NCBI GenBank assembly: GCA_948442365.1
Contig: CAOJRU010000016.1
Location: 1 to 41,546, forward strand
Origin: an uncultured Clostridium sp.
GTDB taxonomy: Bacteria; Bacillota; Clostridia; TANB77; CAG-508
DNA length: 41,546 nucleotides
Direction of reading: 5' to 3'
A model generated the notes under the pieces. That model ran no database searches. It had not been told where the DNA came from and saw only the letters and a list, made by a program, of their open reading frames with translations. Below, in pieces: positions 1 through 8,949 of this stretch. The position numbers were made by a program, and so were the translations under genes. Position 1 is the first letter of the stretch. Every line of letters begins with the position of its first letter.

Positions 1-219
1 TCAATGGTTTCATCATAACGCTCTTGTTCTCTTTTTTCTCTACCTTTTACCATTTCCTCAAGTAAATCATCCTCTTGTTCTTCTTGTTTCTGTTGCTCAG
101 ATTTTCTTTTTTCCTCTTCCATTGCTTCTTCAATGGTTTCATCATAACGCTCTTGTTCTCTTTTTTCTCTACCTTTTACCATTTTCTCAAGTAAATCATC
201 CTTTTGTTCTTGTTCTTCC
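1..219 (-). repeat. 129-bp in-frame direct repeat (43 residues) inside the coiled-coil gene
   Basis: The same sequence begins at base 2 and again at base 131, with a few substitutions, and stays similar for about 85 bases before drifting. The 129-bp period equals 43 codons, so the frame is kept. The repeat encodes a charged helix containing GREKREQERYDETIEEA. The copy nearest the edge is cut, so more copies may lie outside. Confidence 0.8.
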
Positions 220-908
220 TGTTCTGTTTTCTCTATCACTTGATTATATTCTATATAGATCTTATTATTCGGCAATTCTGGCAACATTTCATATGGTGTG
301 ACAAGTTCATCACAGTATTTATCACACATACTGCACATTTCTTCTAAATGTTTTCTTCGTTCCATTAAATACTGCTGCCTTTCTAGCATTCCTCGAAATT
401 CTTCTCCATTAGTAGGTTTCCCATTTTCATCATATTGATATTGAAATTTACTGAATTTTAAATTTAACATTTCATAGTCAATTTTGTTTCTTTGTATCTT
501 TAACTCAATTTCTTTCCTTTGCTTTATAAATTCTTTTCTTGTAGTATCTTGCAATTCATTTATTTTATCATAGATTCTTTTTCTCACATCTCTTTCTTTT
601 TTCTTCTTCTCATTCACTATAGTATCTCTTTCTTGTTCTAATTTTCTTAAGTTCTCTATTCCTTCTTGTAAATCTTCTTCTGCTTTTGCAATATCTACTT
701 GATATCTTTCTTTAACTTGAAAATCTGAAATAGCTTCTATCTCTTCTTTTAAACGTTCTATATGAAGCTTTTTCTTATTATTTTCTACTTGTTGAGTCCT
801 AATTTCTTCCATCTTTTCAATATATGGAACATTTTCTCTTACTTGACAAACTTTACCTTTGATTCTCTCATAATCATTTTGGATTTTTTCTACCCTATTC
901 ATTTTCAT
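1..908 (-). CDS. Coiled-coil protein of unknown function (3' end cut by window edge)
   Basis: About 302 residues are visible, starting MKMNRVEKIQ. The start is ATG at 908, preceded by AAAGGAG at 5-nt spacing; a second ATG lies at 902. Composition is dominated by E, K, Q and R in heptad-like stretches, so an extended coiled coil is predicted, with no signal peptide or membrane segment. A short CxxCxxYC cluster (motif CSMCDKYC) lies near residue 190. The end nearest the window edge contains an in-frame 129-bp (43-residue) repeat. I do not recognise the family; a structural or cytoskeleton-like role is only a guess from composition. The C terminus lies outside the window. Confidence 0.75.
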   Translation of the reverse strand, partial: MKMNRVEKIQNDYERIKGKVCQVRENVPYIEKMEEIRTQQVENNKKKLHIERLKEEIEAISDFQVKERYQVDIAKAEEDLQEGIENLRKLEQERDTIVNEKKKKERDVRKRIYDKINELQDTTRKEFIKQRKEIELKIQRNKIDYEMLNLKFSKFQYQYDENGKPTNGEEFRGMLERQQYLMERRKHLEEMCSMCDKYCDELVTPYEMLPELPNNKIYIEYNQVIEKTEQEEQEQKDDLLEKMVKGREKREQERYDETIEEAMEEEKRKSEQQKQEEQEDDLLEEMVKGREKREQERYDETI

Positions 909-962
909 AATTTCTCCTTTCAAAATATAAAACTATAATTTTACAATATGCATCTTATATTA

Positions 963-991
963 ATTATAACAAATATTATAGAAATTTGCAA
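963..991 (-). promoter_or_regulatory. Sigma-A type promoter for the coiled-coil gene
   Basis: On the minus strand TTGCAA (986-991) is followed by 17 nt and a perfect TATAAT (963-968), about 55 nt upstream of the ATG at 908. The rest of the 909-1122 gap is AT-rich and shows nothing else. Confidence 0.6.
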
Positions 992-1122
992 TATATTTAC
1001 ATAATTTAAATAAAAATGTCAAAATATAGTAAACCTTTATTTTTCCTGGAATCATAAAAATATCCTAAAATAAAAGTTTTTTCATTATACAAAAATAAGC
1101 AAATACACCAATATATACTTGC

Positions 1123-2490
1123 TCATTCCTCTTTTAATTTCTTCAGACTTCTCTCCGCCAACTTTTTATATCGTTCCTTCTTATCCTTAATTTTCTTGCC
1201 TGCCAGCTCTGGTAGAATACCAAAATTAGCATTCATTGGTTGAAACTTATCATTTGGGGTAGAAATATACTTTGCCAAAGCACCAATTACGGTATACTCT
1301 GAAAAACGATGATTTTTTCCTCCGACCCCAAAATCATGAACAGCATTCAAAGCAGCCACTAAACCAGAAGAAATCGATTCTACATAACCTTCCACCCCTG
1401 TAATCTGTCCAGCAAAATATAAATTAGGTATAGCTTTTAGTTGATAGGTTTCATCTAATAACTGACTTGCATTAATATAAGTATTCCTGTGCATAACACC
1501 ATATTTAACAAATTCTGCTTGCTTTAATCCTGGTATTTTACCAAAAATTCTTTTTTGTTCTCCATATTTTAAATTTGTTTGAAATCCTACCATATTATAA
1601 AGAGTAGCTTGTTTATCATCTTGTCTTAATTGCACAATAGCATAGGGTCTTCTTCCTGTTCTTGGATCATCAAATCCAACTGGCTTTAAAGGACCAAATC
1701 GTAACGTGTCTAATCCTCTTTTTGCCATAATCTCAATTGGCATACAACCTTCAAAAATCTCTCTTTTTTCAAATTCATGTAAAGTTACTACTTCTGCTTC
1801 TATTAATTCCTTGCAAAATTCTTCATATTCTTTTTGATTCATGGGAAGATTAATATAGCTTTGTTCTTCCCCTTCTTGTTCCTTCAATCGTTGTTTCCAC
1901 TCTTCTACCGTTTCTTCTTTTTTCTTTTCTTGCGAATATCGATCTCCATAAAAAGCGATATCAAAATCAATACTATCTTTTTGGATAATTGGTGCTGCTG
2001 CATCATAAAAATACAATTTATCTTGCCCTGTTATCTGCTGAATTTGATTCGCTAATCCATTCGAGGTCAAAGGACCTGTTGCAATAATAACAATACCATC
2101 TTGTAACATTTCTTTTATATCTGTTACCTCTTGATGAATTATTTCAATATAGGATTTTTGGTTCATTTCTTCCGTTACTCTCTTAGCAAATACCTCTCTA
2201 TCTACTGCCAAAGCTTGCCCTGCTGGCACACTTGTTTCATCTGCTACTCGAATTAATAACGAATCTAATCTTCTTAATTCTTCCTTTAATAGACCACAAG
2301 CATTGGTTAACAAATTGGATTTAAAAGAATTACTACATACAATTTCTGCTAAATCCTTGTTACTATGAGCTGGTGAGTATTTTTGTGGTTTCATTTCATA
2401 TAATTTTACTTTTATCTTTTGCTTCGCTATTTGGTAAGCTGCTTCGCATCCCGCTAAGCCTCCTCCTATTATTGTGATATAATCTTTCAT
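1123..2490 (-). CDS. trmFO: Methylenetetrahydrofolate--tRNA-(uracil-5-)-methyltransferase TrmFO
   Basis: The 455-residue product begins with an FAD-binding dinucleotide fold (IIGGGLAGCEAAYQIA, residues 7-22), followed by the TrmFO signatures YEMKPQKYSPAH and CSNSFKSN, and a C-terminal FAGQITGVEGYVES segment. Length is close to the family norm of about 435-450. The family uses 5,10-methylenetetrahydrofolate and FADH2 to make ribothymidine at position 54 of the tRNA T-loop. It is a cytoplasmic, single-gene unit here: a REP element and the SCIFF gene lie upstream on the same strand. No in-frame CGG codon was found. Confidence 0.96.
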   Translation of the reverse strand: MKDYITIIGGGLAGCEAAYQIAKQKIKVKLYEMKPQKYSPAHSNKDLAEIVCSNSFKSNLLTNACGLLKEELRRLDSLLIRVADETSVPAGQALAVDREVFAKRVTEEMNQKSYIEIIHQEVTDIKEMLQDGIVIIATGPLTSNGLANQIQQITGQDKLYFYDAAAPIIQKDSIDFDIAFYGDRYSQEKKKEETVEEWKQRLKEQEGEEQSYINLPMNQKEYEEFCKELIEAEVVTLHEFEKREIFEGCMPIEIMAKRGLDTLRFGPLKPVGFDDPRTGRRPYAIVQLRQDDKQATLYNMVGFQTNLKYGEQKRIFGKIPGLKQAEFVKYGVMHRNTYINASQLLDETYQLKAIPNLYFAGQITGVEGYVESISSGLVAALNAVHDFGVGGKNHRFSEYTVIGALAKYISTPNDKFQPMNANFGILPELAGKKIKDKKERYKKLAERSLKKLKEE

Positions 2491-2513
2491 CTTTATTATC
2501 TTCTCTCCTTATT

Positions 2514-2542
2514 GTGCCATTGGGGACGGACCTTTTTGGCAA
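2514..2542 (+). repeat. REP-like 29-bp palindromic element, copy 1 (forward)
   Basis: It has the consensus layout: left arm GTGCCA, then TTGGGGACGGACC, then TTTTTGGCAA. It sits between trmFO and the SCIFF terminator. Other copies are at 12970, 16761, 17851, 19241, 19324, 30991, 37574 and 37657. Confidence 0.9.
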
Positions 2543-2587
2543 TTCTACTAATTTCTTTTATTTTACCACAAGTTCCTCGCCTTACCA

Positions 2588-2618
2588 ATAAAAAAATGAA
2601 AGATTTCATCTTTTTATT
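2588..2618 (-). terminator. Probable terminator downstream of the SCIFF gene
   Basis: On the minus strand AAAAAGATGAAA pairs with TTTCATTTTTTT across a two-base loop region with a small bulge, and the descending arm is a long T run. It lies about 100 nt after the SCIFF stop codon. Confidence 0.5.
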
Positions 2619-2661
2619 GATTATTTCATGAACTTTCTCATTTTTTTATTCATTACATTTT

Positions 2662-2694
2662 TAAGAGCGAGTGAATTTCTCTCCACTCGCTCTT
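2662..2694. other. Strong hairpin immediately 3' of the SCIFF gene
   Basis: AAGAGCGAGTG pairs perfectly with CACTCGCTCTT (11 bp, about 11-nt loop). No T run follows on the minus strand, so it looks more like an mRNA 3'-stability or processing structure than a classical terminator. It is far more GC-rich than its surroundings. Confidence 0.6.
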
Positions 2695-2715
2695 CTTCCT
2701 GCCAAAGAACATATT

Positions 2716-2856
2716 TTATCTGTTCTCGCAGGTTTGATTTCCTACCGTACACGACGTTTTACACGCCGACTGGCAGGAAGTCTGGCATTCTCCACAGCCG
2801 CCCCTCTTCACTGTACTTTGCAATTTTCTTGTATTAAGTGTCTTTACGTGTTTCAT
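2716..2856 (-). CDS. scfA: SCIFF family (six-cysteines-in-forty-five) ranthipeptide precursor
   Basis: This 46-residue ORF begins MKHVKTLNTRKLQ and carries six cysteines at 21, 24, 28, 32, 36 and 43 in the run GGCGECQTSCQSACKTSC. That is the near-invariant core of SCIFF peptides, which are conserved across Clostridia. The family is a ribosomally made peptide in which a radical SAM maturase (SCIFF maturase) forms Cys-to-backbone thioether links. The ATG at 2856 has AGGAG 2-3 nt upstream and a second AGGAGG further up. Codon use is more GC-rich than the neighbours, as expected for a strongly conserved peptide. The gene has its own promoter and 3' hairpins. The maturase, normally the next gene, is not adjacent: trmFO follows instead. 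Confidence 0.93.
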   Translation of the reverse strand: MKHVKTLNTRKLQSTVKRGGCGECQTSCQSACKTSCTVGNQTCENR

Positions 2857-2931
2857 GTCTCCTTGCCTCCTTGTGTTTTTTGGCTGACGACAAGAATAAC
2901 TCTTGTCTGGGTTTATATTGTTATGTTTGTT

Positions 2932-2960
2932 ATTATAGCATACCTTCTGTCAACTTGTAA
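2932..2960 (-). promoter_or_regulatory. Promoter of the SCIFF gene with extended -10
   Basis: On the minus strand TTACAA (2955-2960) is followed by 17 nt and TATAAT (2932-2937) with an upstream TGC. The predicted 5' leader of about 68 nt contains a GACAAG/CTTGTC hairpin near 2892-2910 before the ribosome binding site. Confidence 0.7.
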
Positions 2961-3019
2961 AGTTGCAAATAATTCAATTTTCGACTTTTCCAAGAGAAGG
3001 TTAAAACCTAAAATCATTA

Positions 3020-6000
3020 TTAAGCAAAAAGATTCATTATTTCGTCCTTTGACAATTTGTTAACAAAAGACGTTTTAGTACTTAGCATATTATCTACTAA
3101 TTCTGCCTTTTTTTGTTGTAACTCATAAATCTTCTCTTCAATTGAATTCTTCGTAATTAACTTATATACTTGCACATTACTCTTTTGTCCAATTCGATAA
3201 GCTCGATCGGTCGCTTGATTTTCTGTCGACAAATTCCACCATGGATCATAATGAATTACCATATCTGCTCCTGTTAAATTCAATCCTGTTCCCCCTGCCT
3301 TTAATGAGATCAAAAACACTTTAATATTGGGATTGGCATTAAATTCATCCACTAACCTTATCCTTTCCTCTACTTTTGTACTACCTGTTAATTTAAAATA
3401 AGGAATTGCTAGTTGTTTCAATTCTCTTTCCATAATCTCAAACATAGAAGTATATCCTGAAAACAATAGAATCTTGTGCCCGCCCTTACTAGCTTCTTCT
3501 ATAATCTCCATACATTGGTCTAATTTACTGCTTCCTTCTTGATAATCTTCTATAAACAAAGATGGATGACAACAAATTTGTCTTAACCTTGTTAAGGCTG
3601 CCAATATTTGCATTTGGCTTCTTTCATAGCCATTCAGTTGAATTTCTTCTGCTAGTTCTTGTTTTGCTTGTGCTAAATAATTTAAGTAAATATTTTTTTG
3701 TTCTTCTCCCATCTCATTATTCAATATAGTTATCGTTTTATCTGGAAGCTCCGTCAATACCTCTTTTTTATTTCTTCGTAAAACAAATGGCTCAATTAAC
3801 ATTTTTAATTTTTCCATTACTTCTTGATTTTCTTCTTTTACAATCGGATTTTCATACATGGCTTTAAAAGTTTTATAGGTAAACAAATAACCTGGCATAA
3901 TAAAATCAAAAATAGACCATAATTCAGCTAATGAATTTTCAATTGGTGTTCCTGTTAAAGCATATCTAGTATCAGACTTTATTCTTTTAATTGATTTCGC
4001 ATTCTGTGTATTACTATTTTTCAAATATTGTGCCTCATCTGCTATGATATAACGGAATTGATAATCTTTTTCTAAATATAAGTCAATATCCCTTTTTAAT
4101 AAGTCATAGGAAGTAATCACCAAATCATATTGTTCTATTTCTTGAATTTTTCTTTTTCTTTCTGATAAAGTACCGCTAATCACTAATGTTTTTAATTCTC
4201 CTACAAATTTCTTTGCTTCATTCTGCCAATTAAGAGTTAATGAACTTGGAGAAACGACCATACTTGCTCTTTTCGAATTACTAACCGTTAATTGTTCTTG
4301 TCCTGGTATGACATCATCATCCTTTCCAGAGTTTTGCACATAATCTAAGATTACAGATAACATCTGAATGGTTTTTCCCAGTCCCATATCATCTGCTAAA
4401 ATTCCGCCAAAACGGTAATTGTCTAAGATCTTTAGCCATTTAAAACCAGTTTTCTGATAATATCGCAAAATTGCTTCCAGATTTTTAGGAATTTTGATTT
4501 CTTCTTCCAATTGTTCTTTGTTAAGTCCATTTACAATTTTCTTATAGGCTACATTTTTGGTAACTTCTGCTCCTTTGATTCCTTTTAATAACTGATCTAA
4601 GTATAGTGTTCGATTAACTGGTAACCTTATCTCCCCTTTTTCTATCTCTTTATAATCAATATCCATTCCTGTTATAAGCTTATTTAAAAAGTCTATTTCT
4701 TTATTTTCTTCTAAGTCTATAAAACTACCATCTTTTAGTCTATGATATCTTTTTTTCAAAGCATATCTTTCCATAATTTCTTTGAGTTCTTTAACGTCTA
4801 TTTCTATATTTTTCAAATCAATAGCTAACAAATCATTTTCAACTTTTACACCCAAACTTCCAATTTTAGGCTGTCTAATTTGCTTCATTTTAAATTTTTC
4901 CGTTGCTAATACTTCAAATTTTTGCATATAGTAATTAATATCTTCTGTTAAAAATTCATAAATCTTATCATTATCTGGTAAAATAAATCTTAGATTTCTT
5001 GTATCAAACATAAACCCTGTCTTTCGAAATACGTTTAAGGCTTTCGTTTCTTGAATTTTATTTCTTGGAAAATCTAGTTTTTGTTTTTCATTCAATGGAT
5101 TAAATTCATTATCTCCATACATAAACTTTATTTCTGCTGTTAAAAAATCATTTTTATCAAAATCTAAATAAATTTTGATTTCTAATTCCTTTGGTTTATA
5201 AGAGTCGATTTCTTCTTCTGCCATATTTTCAATAACAATAGCCTCTTTTACTTTAGGAATGACAACCGAAAACAAATCGGTTAATTCTTCTTTTCCTAAA
5301 TACACTTCTGTCATATAATTTTGTCTAAATAGTTCTAATAGTTTTAAATTATTCTTTTCAAATTCTTTTGTACAACGATATAATTTTTTTTGATCTAAAA
5401 GATATTTATATTCCTTCCCTTTCATAATCGTTACATTAAAAATTTCTATGTTTGGTATAATTACATATTGATTTTCACTCATCTTTTTTAATCTGAATTC
5501 TATTTTTGGTTGTTCTTCTGTAAATTCAATTTCATCCGTATGATAATCTTTTTGAAAAGCTACTTTTTTTCCTTTTAAAACATCAAATAAACTATCGATT
5601 CCACTGTTTCCTAAAATAATACTGGTATCACTGAGTGCTTTTCCATAATATCTGTAGTTACTATTGGAATTAGAATTAGCATATTTGATAATTTCTGCAT
5701 ATTGTAAAATAAAATCTAATAATGGCTTACTTTCCTCTTCAAACATTTCTCTTGTGTGTACAAATTGCAGTTTTTCTCCATATTTATAGAATTCTTTTTC
5801 TAACATTCTTGTGTAAAATTCAGATAAATCTTTGATTTTATACATTTTCTTGTTTCCAATTTTAAATTCAATTTTCATATCACCAGAAAACTTATCATAA
5901 ATAATCTTTGGCTCTAATTTGATACTTCCTTTATGCTTTGATGCAATTTCTTCTTCGTGATCCATTTCTTCTATTTCTTCATTATAAAAAGTATTGACAA

Positions 6001-6364
6001 TTTGCTTAAAGTTTCTATAATGATTGCTCGGATTTGTTTGTTTTACTTCTTGTTTTGGCATTTCTGGTGTATTTTCTGAAAAATCCATAATGGATGCTAA
6101 TGTGTGTTTACATACGCCATAATGATTATGATAATCTTCACAATTACAGGTAATATCTTCTACCTCTCCATTACAAATGGATACATATGTTTTATAAGGT
6201 TTGCTTCCTACTACAATAGCACTGATAGCAAAGTTTCTACTGTTTTCGTATTCCATATTGGTTATTTCTACTCTACCACTTGCTGTATAGTCTCTTGCTT
6301 TTTGCGTTCTTTTTTCTCCAGCATCTTTACATAGATTTTCTAATATTTTACTGTTTACTAACAT
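3020..6364 (-). CDS. SWIM zinc-finger SNF2-family DNA translocase/helicase
   Basis: The 1114-residue product has a SWIM zinc finger (CNC at 73-75 and CKH at 85-87), a long bacterial SNF2-associated middle region, and a C-terminal Swi2/Snf2 ATPase. Walker A is ADDMGLGKT near residue 655, the DEAQ box is DEAQYLKN near 775, and motif VI ends TDRAYRIGQ near 1055. These proteins are ATP-driven translocases on double-stranded DNA, and the SWIM finger likely binds nucleic acid or a partner. The ATG at 6364 follows GGAG at 7-nt spacing. It appears monocistronic and divergent from asd. The specific role in bacteria is not settled. Confidence 0.92.
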   Translation of the reverse strand: MLVNSKILENLCKDAGEKRTQKARDYTASGRVEITNMEYENSRNFAISAIVVGSKPYKTYVSICNGEVEDITCNCEDYHNHYGVCKHTLASIMDFSENTPEMPKQEVKQTNPSNHYRNFKQIVNTFYNEEIEEMDHEEEIASKHKGSIKLEPKIIYDKFSGDMKIEFKIGNKKMYKIKDLSEFYTRMLEKEFYKYGEKLQFVHTREMFEEESKPLLDFILQYAEIIKYANSNSNSNYRYYGKALSDTSIILGNSGIDSLFDVLKGKKVAFQKDYHTDEIEFTEEQPKIEFRLKKMSENQYVIIPNIEIFNVTIMKGKEYKYLLDQKKLYRCTKEFEKNNLKLLELFRQNYMTEVYLGKEELTDLFSVVIPKVKEAIVIENMAEEEIDSYKPKELEIKIYLDFDKNDFLTAEIKFMYGDNEFNPLNEKQKLDFPRNKIQETKALNVFRKTGFMFDTRNLRFILPDNDKIYEFLTEDINYYMQKFEVLATEKFKMKQIRQPKIGSLGVKVENDLLAIDLKNIEIDVKELKEIMERYALKKRYHRLKDGSFIDLEENKEIDFLNKLITGMDIDYKEIEKGEIRLPVNRTLYLDQLLKGIKGAEVTKNVAYKKIVNGLNKEQLEEEIKIPKNLEAILRYYQKTGFKWLKILDNYRFGGILADDMGLGKTIQMLSVILDYVQNSGKDDDVIPGQEQLTVSNSKRASMVVSPSSLTLNWQNEAKKFVGELKTLVISGTLSERKRKIQEIEQYDLVITSYDLLKRDIDLYLEKDYQFRYIIADEAQYLKNSNTQNAKSIKRIKSDTRYALTGTPIENSLAELWSIFDFIMPGYLFTYKTFKAMYENPIVKEENQEVMEKLKMLIEPFVLRRNKKEVLTELPDKTITILNNEMGEEQKNIYLNYLAQAKQELAEEIQLNGYERSQMQILAALTRLRQICCHPSLFIEDYQEGSSKLDQCMEIIEEASKGGHKILLFSGYTSMFEIMERELKQLAIPYFKLTGSTKVEERIRLVDEFNANPNIKVFLISLKAGGTGLNLTGADMVIHYDPWWNLSTENQATDRAYRIGQKSNVQVYKLITKNSIEEKIYELQQKKAELVDNMLSTKTSFVNKLSKDEIMNLFA

Positions 6365-6518
6365 CCTTTTTCTCCTTCACTTGGCAAATTATTATATAAT
6401 ATTTTTTGTAAAAATGCAAGCTTTCTATTTCTTTTTTTTAGGGGATGTAGTAAAATACTATTAGAAATATTTTAATTAAAATCTCTTCTGTTATTATCCT
6501 TAAAGGAGGTAATGAACT

Positions 6519-7526
6519 TTGAAAAAATTTAAAATTGCCATTGTGGGGGCAACTGGACTTGTTGGCAGATCGGTTATCCAGGTATTAGAAGAAAAAAACT
6601 TACCGATTGAAACCTATCGTCTATTTGCTTCTAAAAAATCAGCTGGAACCACCTTTTCTATTTTAGGAAAAAATTATGTCGTAGAAGAATTAACGGAAAA
6701 TTCATTTGATTGTGGCTTTGATTTTGCTATTTTTTCGGCAGGTGGGGAAGTCTCCAAAAAATATGCTCCTATTGCTGCTCAAAAAGATTGTATCGTAGTA
6801 GATAATAGTAGCTATTTTCGTATGGAGCCTAACGTTCCTTTAGTTGTTCCAGAAGTAAATATGGAAGATGCTTTTGAACATCACGGAATTATTGCCAATC
6901 CAAATTGCTCAACAATTCAAGCTATGCTTCCTTTAAAAGCTTTAGAAGACAAATACCATATTAAAAGAATTGTCTATTCTACTTATCAAGCTGTGTCTGG
7001 AGCTGGACAAGATGCTTTATGTGATTTGGAAAATACAGATAATTCTCTACCTCTTAAGAAATTTCCTCATCCTATTTACAATAATTGCTTACCACATATT
7101 GATGTTTTTATGGAAAATGGATATTCCAAAGAAGAATTAAAAATGATAAATGAAACGAGAAAAATTTTACATAGACCTGATTTAAAAATAACAGCAACAA
7201 CGGTTAGAGTTCCTGTTCGAAATTGCCATTCTGAATCAATAAATGTAGAATTCGAAAAAGATTTCGAAATGGAAGATTTAATAACTACTTTAAAAAGTTT
7301 CCCTAACTTAATTTTACAAGATGACCTTTCTTCCAATTTATATCCTATGGCTGTTACAGCCAACAACCATGACGAAGTTTTTGTAGGAAGAGTTCGTCGT
7401 GATGAGAGTGTTAAGTCAGGTGTTAATCTTTGGGTCGTAGCAGATAATATTCGTAAAGGTGCCGCTAGTAATGCCATTCAAATTGTAGAAAATCTAATGA
7501 AGTTTCCATCGGTTCCAGATTTGTAA
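6519..7526 (+). CDS. asd: Aspartate-semialdehyde dehydrogenase
   Basis: The 335-residue product carries the N-terminal NADP-binding GATGLVGRSV motif (residues 10-19) and the catalytic cysteine in NPNCSTIQ (about residue 130). It reduces aspartyl phosphate to aspartate semialdehyde, the branch point for lysine/diaminopimelate, threonine and methionine. The start is TTG at 6519, 8 nt after AGGAGGT (6504-6510). The ATG at 6512 is a decoy that stops after six codons. The gene converges on aspartokinase, which makes its substrate, so two consecutive pathway steps are neighbours on opposite strands. No riboswitch is evident upstream. Confidence 0.96.
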   Translation: MKKFKIAIVGATGLVGRSVIQVLEEKNLPIETYRLFASKKSAGTTFSILGKNYVVEELTENSFDCGFDFAIFSAGGEVSKKYAPIAAQKDCIVVDNSSYFRMEPNVPLVVPEVNMEDAFEHHGIIANPNCSTIQAMLPLKALEDKYHIKRIVYSTYQAVSGAGQDALCDLENTDNSLPLKKFPHPIYNNCLPHIDVFMENGYSKEELKMINETRKILHRPDLKITATTVRVPVRNCHSESINVEFEKDFEMEDLITTLKSFPNLILQDDLSSNLYPMAVTANNHDEVFVGRVRRDESVKSGVNLWVVADNIRKGAASNAIQIVENLMKFPSVPDL

Positions 7527-7580
7527 TGTACTTGACGCAAAAAACTTTTTTATTTTTTGTATTTTTATGATTAAGAACAA

Positions 7581-7619
7581 AGAAGTTGCCAAACAAACCT
7601 GTCACTGATGGCAACTTCT
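7581..7619. repeat. Palindromic element between convergent asd and aspartokinase; likely bidirectional terminator
   Basis: AGAAGTTGCCA pairs with TGGCAACTTCT (11 bp). It is a REP-related unit with the same GTTGCCA/TGGCAAC arms as the copies at 37721, 38974 and 39039. Its position exactly between two convergent stop codons suggests it also ends transcription. Confidence 0.65.
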
Positions 7620-7620
7620 A

Positions 7621-8775
7621 CTATTTTATTAACTTTTGATGTAACTCATTAACAATGCCATTTTCTATTTCCTGTACTAAAATCTCAATTTTAGCCTGTG
7701 TTAGCTGAATATCCATTATCTCAATTTGATGATTATTTAATATTTCTATTACTTGATTTAATACTTGATTATCTTGTATAATACCATATCCAATAATACT
7801 CAATTTTACAAATTCACTTTTTTTCAGTTGACAAGTTGGATATTTACTATCTAATAACTCTATTACCTTATTTTGTTCTGATTTTTTAATTCTAAATCGT
7901 AAATAATTTCCTTCGCTTTGAAAGGCCTCTACCATAATATTATTTTCTAACAAACTTTGATAAATCTCATAAAATGCTTGACTCTCTATTTCAATAGCAA
8001 TTAAATTCTCATTTTTTACAATGCTTTTTACTTCTGAATTTTCAATCTTTTGACAAATTTTAGTTCCGCCTTCTTCTGAAAAGGTTGATTTTGCCATGAT
8101 ATCACAATCAAATTTTTTTCCCATCTGAATACATCGATCATGTAATACTTTAGCTCCACTATCAGCTATCTCTTGCATTTCATCAAAAGATATTTCATCT
8201 AATCGTTTTGCCATCGTAATCATATTGGGATCTGCCGAGTAAATTCCGTCTACATCTGAAAAGATATAACATTTATCTGCCTTTAGTGCCACTTGTAAGG
8301 CAACTGCTGTTGTATCAGAACCTCCTCTTCCTAAGGTTGTAATATCTTGTGTTTCATTTAATCCTTGAAAGCCAGCTACTACTATAATTTTTCCTTTTGC
8401 CAATTCTTCTTCCATTCTTTTTGTATAAATCTGCTCAATTTTGGCACTGGTATGAATCGCATTCGTTCTAATCCCAGCTTGCCAACCTGTTAAGGAAATA
8501 GCTGGATACCCTTTTCGATTTAATAGAATACTTAATTTGGATGCCGTTATTTGTTCTCCTGTTGATAATAACATATCCATTTCTCTTTCTTCTGGAATGG
8601 CAGATAATTCTTGTGCTTCTTTAATTAATTGATTGGTTGTCTTCCCTTGTGCTGATACTACTACTACTACATTTTTTGCCTCTTTTTTTAGACTGATTAC
8701 TTTTTCTGCAACGACATTTAATTTAATATTGTCTGCTACAGATGTTCCTCCAAATTTTAATACTACTGTGTCCAT
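7621..8775 (-). CDS. Aspartokinase (monofunctional, ACT-domain regulated)
   Basis: The kinase domain opens with LKFGGTSVAD and contains the substrate region GRGGSDTTAVALQVAL and the block SDVDGIYSADPNM. About 140 C-terminal residues form the ACT-type regulatory region. The enzyme phosphorylates aspartate, the first step to lysine/diaminopimelate, threonine and methionine. The longest frame begins GTG at 8784, but ATG at 8775 fits the upstream AAAGG better (about 10 nt), giving 384 residues. Which end-product inhibits it cannot be read from the sequence, so no lysC/dapG symbol is assigned. Confidence 0.94.
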   Translation of the reverse strand: MDTVVLKFGGTSVADNIKLNVVAEKVISLKKEAKNVVVVVSAQGKTTNQLIKEAQELSAIPEEREMDMLLSTGEQITASKLSILLNRKGYPAISLTGWQAGIRTNAIHTSAKIEQIYTKRMEEELAKGKIIVVAGFQGLNETQDITTLGRGGSDTTAVALQVALKADKCYIFSDVDGIYSADPNMITMAKRLDEISFDEMQEIADSGAKVLHDRCIQMGKKFDCDIMAKSTFSEEGGTKICQKIENSEVKSIVKNENLIAIEIESQAFYEIYQSLLENNIMVEAFQSEGNYLRFRIKKSEQNKVIELLDSKYPTCQLKKSEFVKLSIIGYGIIQDNQVLNQVIEILNNHQIEIMDIQLTQAKIEILVQEIENGIVNELHQKLIK

Positions 8776-8910
8776 TTTTGTCACACCTTTATTTTTTGCA
8801 AAGCTTTATCTAATTTTAAACAACGCTTTTTTCATATTGCTATTATAGTATATATCTTAGTTTGTTTCAAGTATTTTAATTTTTTAAGTTTAGAATTTGT
8901 ACCTAAACAC

Positions 8911-8946
8911 AAAACCTCTTAAACACAAAAACGTTTAAGAGGTTTT
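8911..8946. terminator. Strong hairpin terminator after the Spo0E-like gene
   Basis: AAAACCTCTTAAAC (8911-8924) pairs perfectly over 14 bp with GTTTAAGAGGTTTT (8933-8946), with an 8-nt loop. It lies just past the stop at 8950, and the arms supply T-rich ends on both strands. Confidence 0.85.
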
Positions 8947-8949
8947 ATT

